This document shows, piece after piece, positions 1-7,768 of a DNA stretch of 64,000 bases (position 1 is its first letter; each line of letters begins with the position of its first letter). Position numbers and translations under genes: made by a program. Source of the DNA: JABDGM01 sp046349975 (GTDB lineage Bacteria > Planctomycetota > Planctomycetia > Pirellulales > Lacipirellulaceae); assembly GCA_046349975.1 (NCBI GenBank), contig JAXMBH010000006.1:186001-250000 (forward strand). The letters are read 5' to 3'. The notes under the pieces were generated by a model. It ran no database searches. It was not told where the DNA came from and saw only the letters and a program-made list of their open reading frames with translations.

Positions 1-66
1 ATTCTGCGACTACAGCCAGAGATCACAGCCGGCGGGGGACTGCGGATCGTATGCCAGATGAATTGA
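1..66 (+). CDS. C-terminal end of an upstream gene, candidate ubiquitin-like modifier (partial)
   Basis: Only the last 21 codons are inside the window, read in frame 1 and ending at TGA 64-66. The end reads ILRLQPEITAGGG followed by LRIVCQMN. The first part resembles the last beta-strand of a beta-grasp (ubiquitin/YukD-like) fold, and the Gly-Gly-Gly run with a short tail would suit processing by the JAB peptidase encoded two genes downstream. The frame overlaps the start of the next gene by 16 bases, as is common in this operon. Frame 2 is also open until position 61 and could be the real one instead, so both the identity and the frame are uncertain. Confidence 0.35.
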   Translation: MLRLQPEITAGGGLRIVCQMN

Positions 67-446
67 AAACTTGCCCGATGTGCGGCGAGCAAATCATGGC
101 TGTCGCACGCAAGTGCCGCTATTGTGGCCAATACCTTGACCCAACGGCGAAACCTCGCCCCGAGCACGACGCGATCGATCGGGCCCTCTTGCCCGTCGGC
201 CGGCCGCTGTCGGCGATCATCGCAGGCTATTGCGGCCTGCTGTCCTTCTTCCCGTTGATCGGTTTAATATTTGGCATCGCGGGCGTCGCCACAGGCATTG
301 CCGCACTCAAACAAATCAATGCCGATCCGACGCTTCGCGGCAAAGGCCGTGCGTGGTTCGGAATCATCGCCGGCGTCCCCCTCGCCCTCCTCTGGGCCTT
401 CTTCGTCATCATGCTGGTGGTCGACACGACCGGTTCACACCGGTAG
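51..446 (+). CDS. Zinc-ribbon plus DUF4190-like two-TM membrane protein
   Basis: This 131-residue protein has a short N-terminal zinc ribbon (CPMC near residues 9-12, CRYC near 22-25). Two hydrophobic segments follow (about 55-82 and 101-124) with the Gly-rich pattern of DUF4190-type small membrane proteins. It is probably an inner-membrane protein with the ribbon in the cytoplasm. The same ribbon-plus-membrane layout recurs in the genes at 4099 and 4770 of this operon, which suggests related adaptor or scaffold subunits. The E1-like gene starts 17 bases downstream. A weak GCGGAT lies just before the ATG. No enzymatic function is visible. Confidence 0.8.
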   Translation: MPDELKTCPMCGEQIMAVARKCRYCGQYLDPTAKPRPEHDAIDRALLPVGRPLSAIIAGYCGLLSFFPLIGLIFGIAGVATGIAALKQINADPTLRGKGRAWFGIIAGVPLALLWAFFVIMLVVDTTGSHR

Positions 447-463
447 CAGGAGCACGAGCCGAC

Positions 464-1657
464 ATGAGCGACGCTGTGCGAATCGACCTGAACGCCGACG
501 AGGATCGCTTCTCACGGTTTCGGCTCATCTCCTGGTGGGACCAGGGGCGACTCAACAAAGCCCGCGCCCTCGTGATCGGCACCGGCGCCCTGGGCAATGA
601 AATCATCAAGAACCTCGCGCTACTCGGCGTCGGCCAGTTGTTTGTCGCCGATCTCGACAAAATTGAAGAGTCGAACCTCTCACGCTCCGTTCTGTTCCGC
701 ACGACCGATTGCGGGCACAGCAAAGCCCGCGTAGCCGCGGCGCGTGCCCGCGATATTTACCCGGGCATGCAAGTTCAAGAATTTGTCGGCAACATCGTCT
801 ACGATCTCGGCCTCGGCGTTTATCGCTGGGCCGATGTCATCATCGGCGGACTCGATAACCGTGAAGCCCGCGTGGCCATCAATCAGGCCGCAGCCAAAGT
901 CGGCAAGCCGTGGATCGACGGCGCAATCGAGCGACTGGAAGGCGTCGCCCGGGTGTTCGATCCCGCCACCGGCCCTTGCTACGAATGCACGATGAGCGAA
1001 ATCGACTGGAAGATGCTTGCCGCCCGCCGCAGCTGCGCACTGCTTTCTCGAGCCGAAATGAGCCAGGGCCGCACGCCCACGACGCCCACCACGTCCTCCG
1101 TCATCGCCGGCATCCAAGTGCAGGAAGCTGTGAAACTACTACACGGCCTCACGCCGCTCTCCGGCCAGGGTTTCGTCTTCGACGGCGTTAACCACCAAAG
1201 CTACCTCACCACTTACACCCGCCTCGCTGATTGCCCCAGTCACGATGCAATGACCCACATCACGCCGCTGCCGTGGAAGGCGTCGAACACCACCGCCGGC
1301 GCGCTGCTCGAGCAAGTGCGCGCCGACCTCGGGCCGCACGCAGTTGTCGATCTCAATCACGATCTGTTGGCTTCCTTAAGTTGCGCGACCTGCAACATGA
1401 CTTTCCCGCACTTCGCGTCGCTAGGCGCGGTCACCGAAGCCGAGGGCCACTGCCCACGCTGCGGCGCCGACTGCACGCCGAACATCTATCACACAATCGA
1501 TGCCGATGCCCCACTCGACAAAACGCTCGCGGAACTTGGCGTGCCGGCTTGGGATATCGTCACCGGCCGCGCCGGCGACCAGCTGCGGCACTATGAATTC
1601 GCGGGCGACCGCGATCAGGTGCTCGGCCCGCTCGCCGCTTGTGGAGACCAAACATGA
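464..1657 (+). CDS. E1-like ubiquitin-activating (ThiF/UBA3-type) adenylyltransferase
   Basis: The 397-residue protein has an E1/ThiF fold. Seen are the nucleotide-binding GTGALG (39-44), the acidic and SNLSR elements of the adenylation site (D63, D65, N71, R74), GLDN (129-132), a CYEC zinc pair (172-175), and a Cys in RRSC (Cys191) placed after that pair like the catalytic Cys of eukaryotic UBA3. A TPTTPTTSSVIAG segment matches the E1 crossover region. The C-terminus carries two further Cys pairs (about 307-335) forming a zinc ribbon. It probably adenylates the C-terminus of a ubiquitin-like protein and passes it to the E2 encoded at 6986. ATG 464 was chosen because the longer frame overlaps gene 51-446. 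The stop overlaps the next start (ATGA). Confidence 0.9.
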   Translation: MSDAVRIDLNADEDRFSRFRLISWWDQGRLNKARALVIGTGALGNEIIKNLALLGVGQLFVADLDKIEESNLSRSVLFRTTDCGHSKARVAAARARDIYPGMQVQEFVGNIVYDLGLGVYRWADVIIGGLDNREARVAINQAAAKVGKPWIDGAIERLEGVARVFDPATGPCYECTMSEIDWKMLAARRSCALLSRAEMSQGRTPTTPTTSSVIAGIQVQEAVKLLHGLTPLSGQGFVFDGVNHQSYLTTYTRLADCPSHDAMTHITPLPWKASNTTAGALLEQVRADLGPHAVVDLNHDLLASLSCATCNMTFPHFASLGAVTEAEGHCPRCGADCTPNIYHTIDADAPLDKTLAELGVPAWDIVTGRAGDQLRHYEFAGDRDQVLGPLAACGDQT

Positions 1658-2967
1658 GTCAAGTCGACGCCAAAGAGCTCCGCCACGAATCGCTTGCCAC
1701 GAAAAAGTTCCCTGCGGAATCCCGCGCCGACTTCCGCCTCCACCTCGCGCCGGAAGTTCGCCGCGGAATCGAACAACATGCCAAGGCGGATATCACGGTC
1801 GAAATTTGCGGCGTGCTCGTCGGCAACTGGTTTGCCGACGAAAACGGCCCCTACGCGCTCGTCAGCGGCTACATCCGCTGCGAAAACGCGGCGAGCAAAT
1901 TCGCCGAGGTCACGTTCACGCACGAGTCCTGGGCTCAGATCAACAAGGAGATGGACTCCCGCTTCGCCAATGATCGCATCGTCGGCTGGTATCACACGCA
2001 CCCCGACTTCGGCATCTTTCTCTCGGACCGCGACTGCTTCATCCACGAGCATTTCTTCTCGTCGCCCGGCCAGGTGGCCTATGTAATCGACCCAGTGCGC
2101 GACCTGGAAGGCATCTTCGCCTGGCGCAACGGCAAGCCAACGCCGCTTGCCCATTATTGGATCGGCGACACGATCTGCACGGTCGACGCCAGCCGCCGCA
2201 ACGACAAGGCCGAGAGCGCCAACCAGGCCGCGGCCCAAGCCAGCGCCGCCGCCTACGATGCAGCCAATCGCCAGCCGGCGTCGCCGTTCACATCCGGCAT
2301 GGTGCCCACGATGATCGGCCTCTTGCTCACTTTCCTGCTCGGCTACTACTACGCCACGTGGCGTTCGAGTTGGGAAAAGCAAATGATCATCGAGGGCACC
2401 GTCGCCCACTTCGCGAACACCAAGCTCGTCCGCGAAGGCTTCGAGTCCGATGTCGCCGCCGTTCGTGCGCGGGTCGGCGCGATTCTGAAAACGTTCGACG
2501 ATCTCCCCCCGCCCGGAACGGAGCTAACGAAAGAACAAGTCGCCGATATCAACAAGCTGCGCGGCCTGCTGCACGAAAATTTGGTTGTCAGCGCATTGGA
2601 ACTGGAACGTATCCAAGACGTCTATGGCCTGACCGAGGAGAACCGCAAGGAACTGGCGCAGATCGCCGCCCAGAAACAAGCCGAACTGCGGCGAATCACC
2701 GAAACCGCAACGAAGACCAAGCCATCGACGGCTGCCGCCGCTTCGGTCGACAAGGCCGCCGAAAAGGCGACTGATAAACCAGCAGCGACCGAAAAGTCCG
2801 CTGAAAAATCAGCCGCCGCTGCCCCGCTTCCGCCTGAAGCAAAACCGCCGTCGCCGACCACACCATCCACACCACCAAGTAATAAGAACGCACCACCGAC
2901 CACACAACCAACCACGACGCCTGCCCCCGCGGCCACCGCCCCGCCCGCCGCCAATCCGCCGAAGTAG
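1654..2967 (+). CDS. Membrane-anchored JAB/JAMM (MPN) isopeptidase
   Basis: The 437-residue protein has an N-terminal JAB1/MPN+ domain with the complete zinc motif: E50, then HTHP with H114 and H116, S124 and D127 in the canonical HxHPx6SxxD spacing. The family cleaves isopeptide bonds or matures ubiquitin-like proteins. A single transmembrane helix at about 217-234 follows, then a charged, coiled-coil-prone region (about 240-365) and a long Ala/Pro/Lys/Thr-rich tail. The peptidase domain is therefore probably cytoplasmic and the tail on the other side of the membrane. The ATG overlaps the E1 stop codon, so the two genes are translationally coupled. It is the likely deconjugase or modifier-processing enzyme of this operon. 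Confidence 0.9.
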   Translation: MSQVDAKELRHESLATKKFPAESRADFRLHLAPEVRRGIEQHAKADITVEICGVLVGNWFADENGPYALVSGYIRCENAASKFAEVTFTHESWAQINKEMDSRFANDRIVGWYHTHPDFGIFLSDRDCFIHEHFFSSPGQVAYVIDPVRDLEGIFAWRNGKPTPLAHYWIGDTICTVDASRRNDKAESANQAAAQASAAAYDAANRQPASPFTSGMVPTMIGLLLTFLLGYYYATWRSSWEKQMIIEGTVAHFANTKLVREGFESDVAAVRARVGAILKTFDDLPPPGTELTKEQVADINKLRGLLHENLVVSALELERIQDVYGLTEENRKELAQIAAQKQAELRRITETATKTKPSTAAAASVDKAAEKATDKPAATEKSAEKSAAAAPLPPEAKPPSPTTPSTPPSNKNAPPTTQPTTTPAPAATAPPAANPPK

Positions 2968-2976
2968 GTGCCCGCA

Positions 2977-4047
2977 ATGAGCTCGCCCATTCGCATCAAC
3001 ACGACCGACCTGCACACGGCCGAAGTCGACTCGTACGTCGAAATGCAGAACTACCTGCGCCGCGACGTCGGCCCGGTGAACGATCAGCCCTGGCTCATCC
3101 GCATCGTGTACGCGAACTGGTTCTACCTCGCGATCTGCTCGATGATCGGCGGCCTTGTCGGCTGGGCCTGCCTCGAACCATGGTTCGACGACTCGGCTGC
3201 CAACGCCCGCGACGAAGTTGACGTCGCGAAGATCCTCTTCTTCCCCATCGTGGGTGGCTGTGTGGGCCTGTTCCTCGGCGCCGCCGAAGGCATCATCTGC
3301 CGCAACATTCCCCGCGCCGCGAAGTGTGGCGCCATCGGTCTGTGCATCGGATTCCTTGGCGGGCTGATCGCACTGGTGCCCACGGGCATCGTCTTCGCCT
3401 TGATGACCAGAGTTTCGCTCTCGCTGTGGGACAACCCGCAGCCCGGCGTCATGCCCACTGGCCTCGCATTGCTGGTGCTCATGATGGGCCGAGCGGCGGC
3501 CTGGAGTATCGCCTCGATCCCTTCCGGCCTCGGTCAGGGAATCGCGCTCCACGAACGCAAAGTCATCCTCAACGGCGTTGTCGGCGCGGTCCTCGGTGGC
3601 CTTGTCGGCGGCTTGCTGTTCGACCCCATCAGTCTGATCCTAACTTCGGCGGATGGCCAAGCCACCTACAGCCGCGCCGTCGGCTTCGCCACGATCGGCG
3701 CGTTTGTCGGCCTCTTCGTCGGCCTCGTCGAAGGCTGGACCAAAACCGCCTGGCTGCTCATGCAGAAAGGCCCGCTCGCCGGCAAACAGTTCATTTTGTT
3801 TCGCGATACCACCGTTCTGGGCAGCTCGCCCAAAGCGGACATCTACCTGTTCAAAGACGATGCCATCGAACCCCGGCATGCAACGATTACGAACCGTGCG
3901 GGACGGTTCGAGATCGAAGATTGCAACACCCCCGATGGCACGTACGTGAATGGCATCCCGGTGACCCGCACGGTGCTGAGCGATGGCGATCAGATCGTCC
4001 TGGGAAAGACCGTGTTGGAGTTTTCCATGAAAGAGTCGTCTCGCTAG
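2977..4047 (+). CDS. Multi-TM protein with C-terminal FHA domain
   Basis: The 356-residue protein has an N-terminal segment of about 40 polar residues, then several Gly-rich transmembrane helices between about 44 and 255, then a cytoplasmic FHA domain (about 268-350). The FHA domain shows GSS, EPRHATI and the DGTYVNG loop, so the residues that normally bind phosphothreonine (Arg, Ser/His region and Asn) are present. It may bring phosphorylated partners to the membrane conjugation complex. GTG 2968 directly follows the previous stop, but ATG 2977 is preceded by AGGTG and is preferred. FHA proteins are common in Planctomycetes, so the link to conjugation rests on the operon. Confidence 0.85.
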   Translation: MSSPIRINTTDLHTAEVDSYVEMQNYLRRDVGPVNDQPWLIRIVYANWFYLAICSMIGGLVGWACLEPWFDDSAANARDEVDVAKILFFPIVGGCVGLFLGAAEGIICRNIPRAAKCGAIGLCIGFLGGLIALVPTGIVFALMTRVSLSLWDNPQPGVMPTGLALLVLMMGRAAAWSIASIPSGLGQGIALHERKVILNGVVGAVLGGLVGGLLFDPISLILTSADGQATYSRAVGFATIGAFVGLFVGLVEGWTKTAWLLMQKGPLAGKQFILFRDTTVLGSSPKADIYLFKDDAIEPRHATITNRAGRFEIEDCNTPDGTYVNGIPVTRTVLSDGDQIVLGKTVLEFSMKESSR

Positions 4048-4086
4048 TTGCGTAACTGGCGAACCGTTGCGTTCACCATCTTGAGT

Positions 4087-4091
4087 AGGAG
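4087..4091 (+). promoter_or_regulatory. Ribosome binding site that fixes a GTG start
   Basis: AGGAG lies 7 bases before GTG 4099. It supports GTG as the true start of the zinc-ribbon gene rather than the TTG at 4048, which directly follows the preceding stop and has no such site. Confidence 0.75.
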
Positions 4092-4098
4092 TTTTGGC

Positions 4099-4647
4099 GT
4101 GCCCATTCAAGTCACGTGTTCCGCTTGTCACAGTTCATTCAACGCGCCCGATAGTGCGGCGGGCAAACGGGCCAAATGCCCCAAATGCGGCGGCGTCATC
4201 GAGATTCCGCAGCCCAAGCCGGCCGGCCTCGAAGACGAAATCCTCGAAGCCGAACCCGCCGCCCCGCGACCGTTCAGCGACGAAGACTTCGCCGAGCCGG
4301 CGCCGTCTGTCCCGGTCGGCGATGACCGCAAGCCGTGCCCCATGTGTGGCGAAATGATTCAGAAAGACGCAGTCAAATGCCGCTACTGCGGCGAAATCTT
4401 CGACCCGCTATTGCGCAAGCAAGAACAAAAGCTGAAGAAGAGTTCTGGCGGCAGCAGCGATGAAGACTTAAGCACCGGCGAGTGGGTCGTCGCCATCCTG
4501 TGCTCGGGCATCGGCTGCATCATCGGCATCATTTGGTTGATCCAGGGCAAACCGAAGGGCAAAAAGATGCTGCTGGTGTCGCTGTGCATGCAGTTCATCT
4601 GGGGTGCAATACAAGCGATCATCCAAGCGATGGCACAACAACACTAG
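4099..4647 (+). CDS. Double zinc-finger, two-TM membrane protein
   Basis: The 182-residue protein starts with an MJ0042/zinc-ribbon type finger (C7, C10, C27, C30), followed by an acidic Pro-rich linker, a second CPMC...CRYC ribbon (C80, C83, C94, C97) almost identical to that of the protein at 51-446, and two transmembrane helices (about 129-147 and 155-175). It starts at GTG 4099, supported by AGGAG. The repeated CPMCGE...KCRYCG ribbon in three proteins of this operon suggests duplication and possibly binding to a common partner. It has no recognisable catalytic residues. Likely role, inferred from context only: membrane adaptor of the ubiquitin-like system. Confidence 0.8.
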   Translation: MPIQVTCSACHSSFNAPDSAAGKRAKCPKCGGVIEIPQPKPAGLEDEILEAEPAAPRPFSDEDFAEPAPSVPVGDDRKPCPMCGEMIQKDAVKCRYCGEIFDPLLRKQEQKLKKSSGGSSDEDLSTGEWVVAILCSGIGCIIGIIWLIQGKPKGKKMLLVSLCMQFIWGAIQAIIQAMAQQH

Positions 4648-4769
4648 GTAAGACGCCATACTCGCGGCGGAAGGCTCGTAGCTGTTTTCGCCAGAATCAG
4701 TTAGCCTCGCGTTCGGGCGAATGCGCTTCGAATGAGGCCCGGGAAGGTTTCCGCTGCACGTGGCGGAAC

Positions 4770-5555
4770 ATGGATAATATGGATCCCGCAATCGTAACTT
4801 GCGCCTGCGGCGCGAAGGTGCGCGTCCGCAATGACAACTCCGGTGTCGAGCTGCGCTGCCCAAAGTGCAAGACCGTGCTGCGGGCCGCCATGCCCGCTGT
4901 GGCTGCACGCGAGTCAACGAGCGGCACCGCCGCCGTTGTGGCGTCAACTGCCAGTGAGCCGGTCGTGAAAACCGCCGTCGCAATCGAAGCTCCGGCCGGC
5001 ACGACCTGCCCGATTTGCCAGTCGACGATCGAGCCAACCGAGCAATCGGTCGAATGTCCCAGCTGCCGCCAGATTCACCACAAGGACTGCTGGTCAGAGA
5101 TCGGCGGCTGCGGCACGTACGGCTGCGATCACGCCCCTGCGATCGACAAATCGGAGCACAGCGTGCAAACGCCTCTCTCGGCCTGGGGCGATACGAAAAA
5201 GTGTCCGGCCTGCGGCGAAACGATCAAGTCGATTGCCCTTCGCTGTCGTTACTGCGGCACCGATTTCAGTTCGGTCGATCCGCTCACGATCGCCGACTTA
5301 CGCAAACAAGTCGTCAAAGGCGAAAAGATCGAGAACTTCAAGCGGATCATCGTCGGCTATTTCATCACCTCGATCATCGGCGGCCTGGCCCCCTTCTGCT
5401 TGCTGTTCGGGCTCGCGTATTTGCTGCCGCGGCGCGCCGAACTCGCCAAAACCGGGCCGCTGTTCGCTATCATGGGATGGACGGCGTTTATTCTCTCGGC
5501 TGTGTATTGCCTGCTGATACTTGTGTTTTTGGCAGCCAGTGGCTTGTTTCACTAA
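4770..5555 (+). CDS. Prok-RING_1-like zinc-finger membrane protein (candidate E3)
   Basis: The 261-residue protein has an N-terminal Cys-pair finger (C11, C13, C30, C33), then a RING-like domain with C80-x2-C83, C96-x2-C99, H103/H104, C107, C114 and C119, then a CPACG...CRYCG ribbon (C145, C148, C159, C162), and two transmembrane helices at the C-terminus (about 197-225 and 232-258). The RING part fits the prokaryotic RING family 1 pattern, a family noted for association with E1, E2 and JAB genes. In eukaryotes RINGs bind the E2; an E3-like role here is inference. The start is ATG 4770 (ATG 4779 is possible); a longer frame upstream overlaps the previous gene and is not used. Confidence 0.8.
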   Translation: MDNMDPAIVTCACGAKVRVRNDNSGVELRCPKCKTVLRAAMPAVAARESTSGTAAVVASTASEPVVKTAVAIEAPAGTTCPICQSTIEPTEQSVECPSCRQIHHKDCWSEIGGCGTYGCDHAPAIDKSEHSVQTPLSAWGDTKKCPACGETIKSIALRCRYCGTDFSSVDPLTIADLRKQVVKGEKIENFKRIIVGYFITSIIGGLAPFCLLFGLAYLLPRRAELAKTGPLFAIMGWTAFILSAVYCLLILVFLAASGLFH

Positions 5556-5597
5556 AATGCCTCGCAGACTCGCGAAGACCCCACCGCAGACACCACC

Positions 5598-6989
5598 GTG
5601 ACCGGTCAAAACCCGCGAACCCTGATCGCCGAATCTCGTGAAGCGGGCACGCTCTGCGCGCGCTGCTCGAACGAGATCGAAGCCGGCAACGTGGTCTCCA
5701 TCTGCCGCGACTGCGGCGCCATTCACCACAGCATCTGCTGGGACGCGGGCGGCGGCTGCAACAGCTATGATTGCCGCGCCGCCATGCAACGGGAGGCCAG
5801 TCCGAACTTGCCGAAGCTCTCGATCACGCACGCAGACCTCGCCGCCGCGGAATCATTGCCGACGCGGCCGGCATTCTCAGCTAGTTACGATACTGCTGGC
5901 ACCGAGGCCAAGCGGCCACGCTGGAATCGCGTCGCCGTCGCCGCCTTCATCGTCTCGATCATCGGCATTCCGCTATTCGGCCTGATCACCGGCCTCATCG
6001 CCATGGTTTGCGGTTGCATCGCGCTCGTCGGCCACCCTTACGGGCGTCGCGGCCTGGCACTCGGTGTGCTCGGCATCGTGATCGGCCTGTTCGACGTCGT
6101 TGGCTGGTCGGTTGGCTTGTATTACTATCTCGGCGAACCGCATATGATGGTCTCGCTGAACCAACTGACGATCGACCCCGATTCGCTCAATGAACTGCCC
6201 GAGCGTATCGCGCGGGCCATGCGGGCCAACGTGCTGGTGGAAACCGGCGTCGGTCTCCGCCAAGGACTCGGTTCGGGCGTCATTCTCAACATTGCCGATG
6301 GCATGGCGCACATCGTTACCAACCGGCACGTCGTCGACATGAACTACACCGAGAACACGAAGACCATGCCGCAGGACTTGAGCTCGCTCAACACGGTACG
6401 TGTCGTCACGGTCGACTCGGCCTCCGTGCCCGCCACCGTCGAGTGGATCGCACCGCATGGCGTCGACCTCGCGATCATCTCCGCGCCGATTGCCGTCGGA
6501 AAATCGGAAGAAGCCTATTGGGATGTAAACGCCCCGCCGCACATCGGCGACAACGTGTTTGCCGTCGGCAATCCGCACGGCCTCGGCTGGACCCACTCCG
6601 CCGGCGACATCTCCCAAGTTCGCCGCCAAACGCACGACGGCTACAACATCCGCATTCTGCAAACGACCGCCGCCATCAACCCCGGTAACAGCGGCGGCGG
6701 ATTGTACGACGCCTCCGGCCGGCTCGTCGGTATCAACAGCATGACCGGCGACAAACGCTTTGCCGAAGGCATCGGCTTCGCCATTTCCCTGCAAACGCTC
6801 CTTGACCTCGCTCCCGAGCGATTACATCTGCCAAAAAAGAACGCGGCCCCGATCAACGTGGCGGGAGAAGTCGAAAAGACAGAGCCGCAACAGAAAGCGG
6901 CCGCCGAGAACGACGACGAACTGGCGAAGAATCCGCTTCCCACAAAGGAACTGCCTGTCGAGAAGGACGCCGCACCGGAGAGCAAATGA
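5598..6989 (+). CDS. RING - transmembrane - trypsin-like (S1C/HtrA type) serine protease fusion
   Basis: The 463-residue protein has three parts. The N-terminal RING-like finger has C20, C23, C36, C39, H43/H44, C47, C54 and C59, very similar to the finger at 4770. Two or three transmembrane helices follow (about 112-177) in a DUF4190-like region. The C-terminal trypsin-like protease has a full triad: H244 in TNRHVVD, D290 in GVDLAII and S365 in NPGNSGGG. There is no PDZ domain; the tail is Glu/Lys/Pro-rich. If the RING is cytoplasmic, the protease lies on the outer side of the membrane. Start is GTG 5598, the first start after an in-frame stop. Its stop overlaps the E2 start (ATGA). Confidence 0.88.
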   Translation: MTGQNPRTLIAESREAGTLCARCSNEIEAGNVVSICRDCGAIHHSICWDAGGGCNSYDCRAAMQREASPNLPKLSITHADLAAAESLPTRPAFSASYDTAGTEAKRPRWNRVAVAAFIVSIIGIPLFGLITGLIAMVCGCIALVGHPYGRRGLALGVLGIVIGLFDVVGWSVGLYYYLGEPHMMVSLNQLTIDPDSLNELPERIARAMRANVLVETGVGLRQGLGSGVILNIADGMAHIVTNRHVVDMNYTENTKTMPQDLSSLNTVRVVTVDSASVPATVEWIAPHGVDLAIISAPIAVGKSEEAYWDVNAPPHIGDNVFAVGNPHGLGWTHSAGDISQVRRQTHDGYNIRILQTTAAINPGNSGGGLYDASGRLVGINSMTGDKRFAEGIGFAISLQTLLDLAPERLHLPKKNAAPINVAGEVEKTEPQQKAAAENDDELAKNPLPTKELPVEKDAAPESK

Positions 6990-7768
6990 GCACGGTTCGA
7001 TTGCGCCGCCTGACGGCCGACATCGCGAAGGTTCGAGAGTACGTCCGCCGCCACCCGCGCGTTCGGCTCATCCAAACCACCGGCGATCCACCGGAACGCT
7101 ACCAACTCGAATACCGCATCAAGAGTCTGCGGATGGTCGGCAACGAGTTGCAAACCGTGCCTGCCCACATGGTCGAAATCGTGCTGCCGCTCAACTATCC
7201 CCGACTGCCGCCGGTGTGCCGCATGCTGTCGCCCGTGTTTCATCCAAACATCGCCCCGCACGCTATCTGCGTCGGCGACCATTGGGGCGCGGGCGAGTCG
7301 CTCGCCTCGATCATCATGCGCATCGGCGAGATGCTCGCGTATCAAAGCTACAATGTTAAGAGCCCGCTCAACGGCGAGGCGGCTCGCTGGGTCGAGCTGA
7401 ATAAAGACCGCCTGCCGCTCGATGCCGTCAGCCTGCTGCCCGAGGAAGAATCCCCGGCCACTTCTTCTGAACAGGCACTGGCACGCGAATTGAACTCGCC
7501 CGCGTCGCCCACGATGTCGACAGACGCGAACTCGCCCCCTTCCGCGCCGCCGGCCGAATCAGCTGAGAACAAGCCCGCCTCCTCGGCCGGCAGCACGGGC
7601 ACCGCAACGAATATCACCGTGCAATGCGGTTCGTGCCACGCCGCGTATCGAGTGCCGGCCGCCTCCGCCGGTCGCAACGCACGCTGCTCCAAGTGCGGCC
7701 AGACATTTCGGTGCGAACCCGTCGCTACCCCCGCTTCGCTGCCTGGTAGCCAGGATGTTCAGCCATGA
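6986..7768 (+). CDS. E2-like ubiquitin-conjugating (UBC fold) protein with C-terminal zinc finger
   Basis: The 260-residue protein has a UBC fold over about residues 1-145. Visible are LNYPRLPP, the HPN motif (86-88), and a Cys (C95) in AICVGDHW at the position of the eukaryotic E2 catalytic Cys, followed by the Trp and an SPLNGEAARW helix like that of canonical E2s. A Ser/Ala/Pro linker leads to an MJ0042-type finger (C214, C217, C234, C237) like those in other operon members. It probably accepts the modifier from the E1 (464) as a thioester on Cys95 and hands it to a target, perhaps with RING help. The start overlaps the RING-protease stop and the stop overlaps the next start. Confidence 0.88.
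   Translation: MSTVRLRRLTADIAKVREYVRRHPRVRLIQTTGDPPERYQLEYRIKSLRMVGNELQTVPAHMVEIVLPLNYPRLPPVCRMLSPVFHPNIAPHAICVGDHWGAGESLASIIMRIGEMLAYQSYNVKSPLNGEAARWVELNKDRLPLDAVSLLPEEESPATSSEQALARELNSPASPTMSTDANSPPSAPPAESAENKPASSAGSTGTATNITVQCGSCHAAYRVPAASAGRNARCSKCGQTFRCEPVATPASLPGSQDVQP

Noticed and set aside
230..463. Extension of the E1-like frame upstream of ATG 464
   Set aside because: It overlaps the zinc-ribbon gene in another frame and reads as Arg/His-rich shadow sequence.
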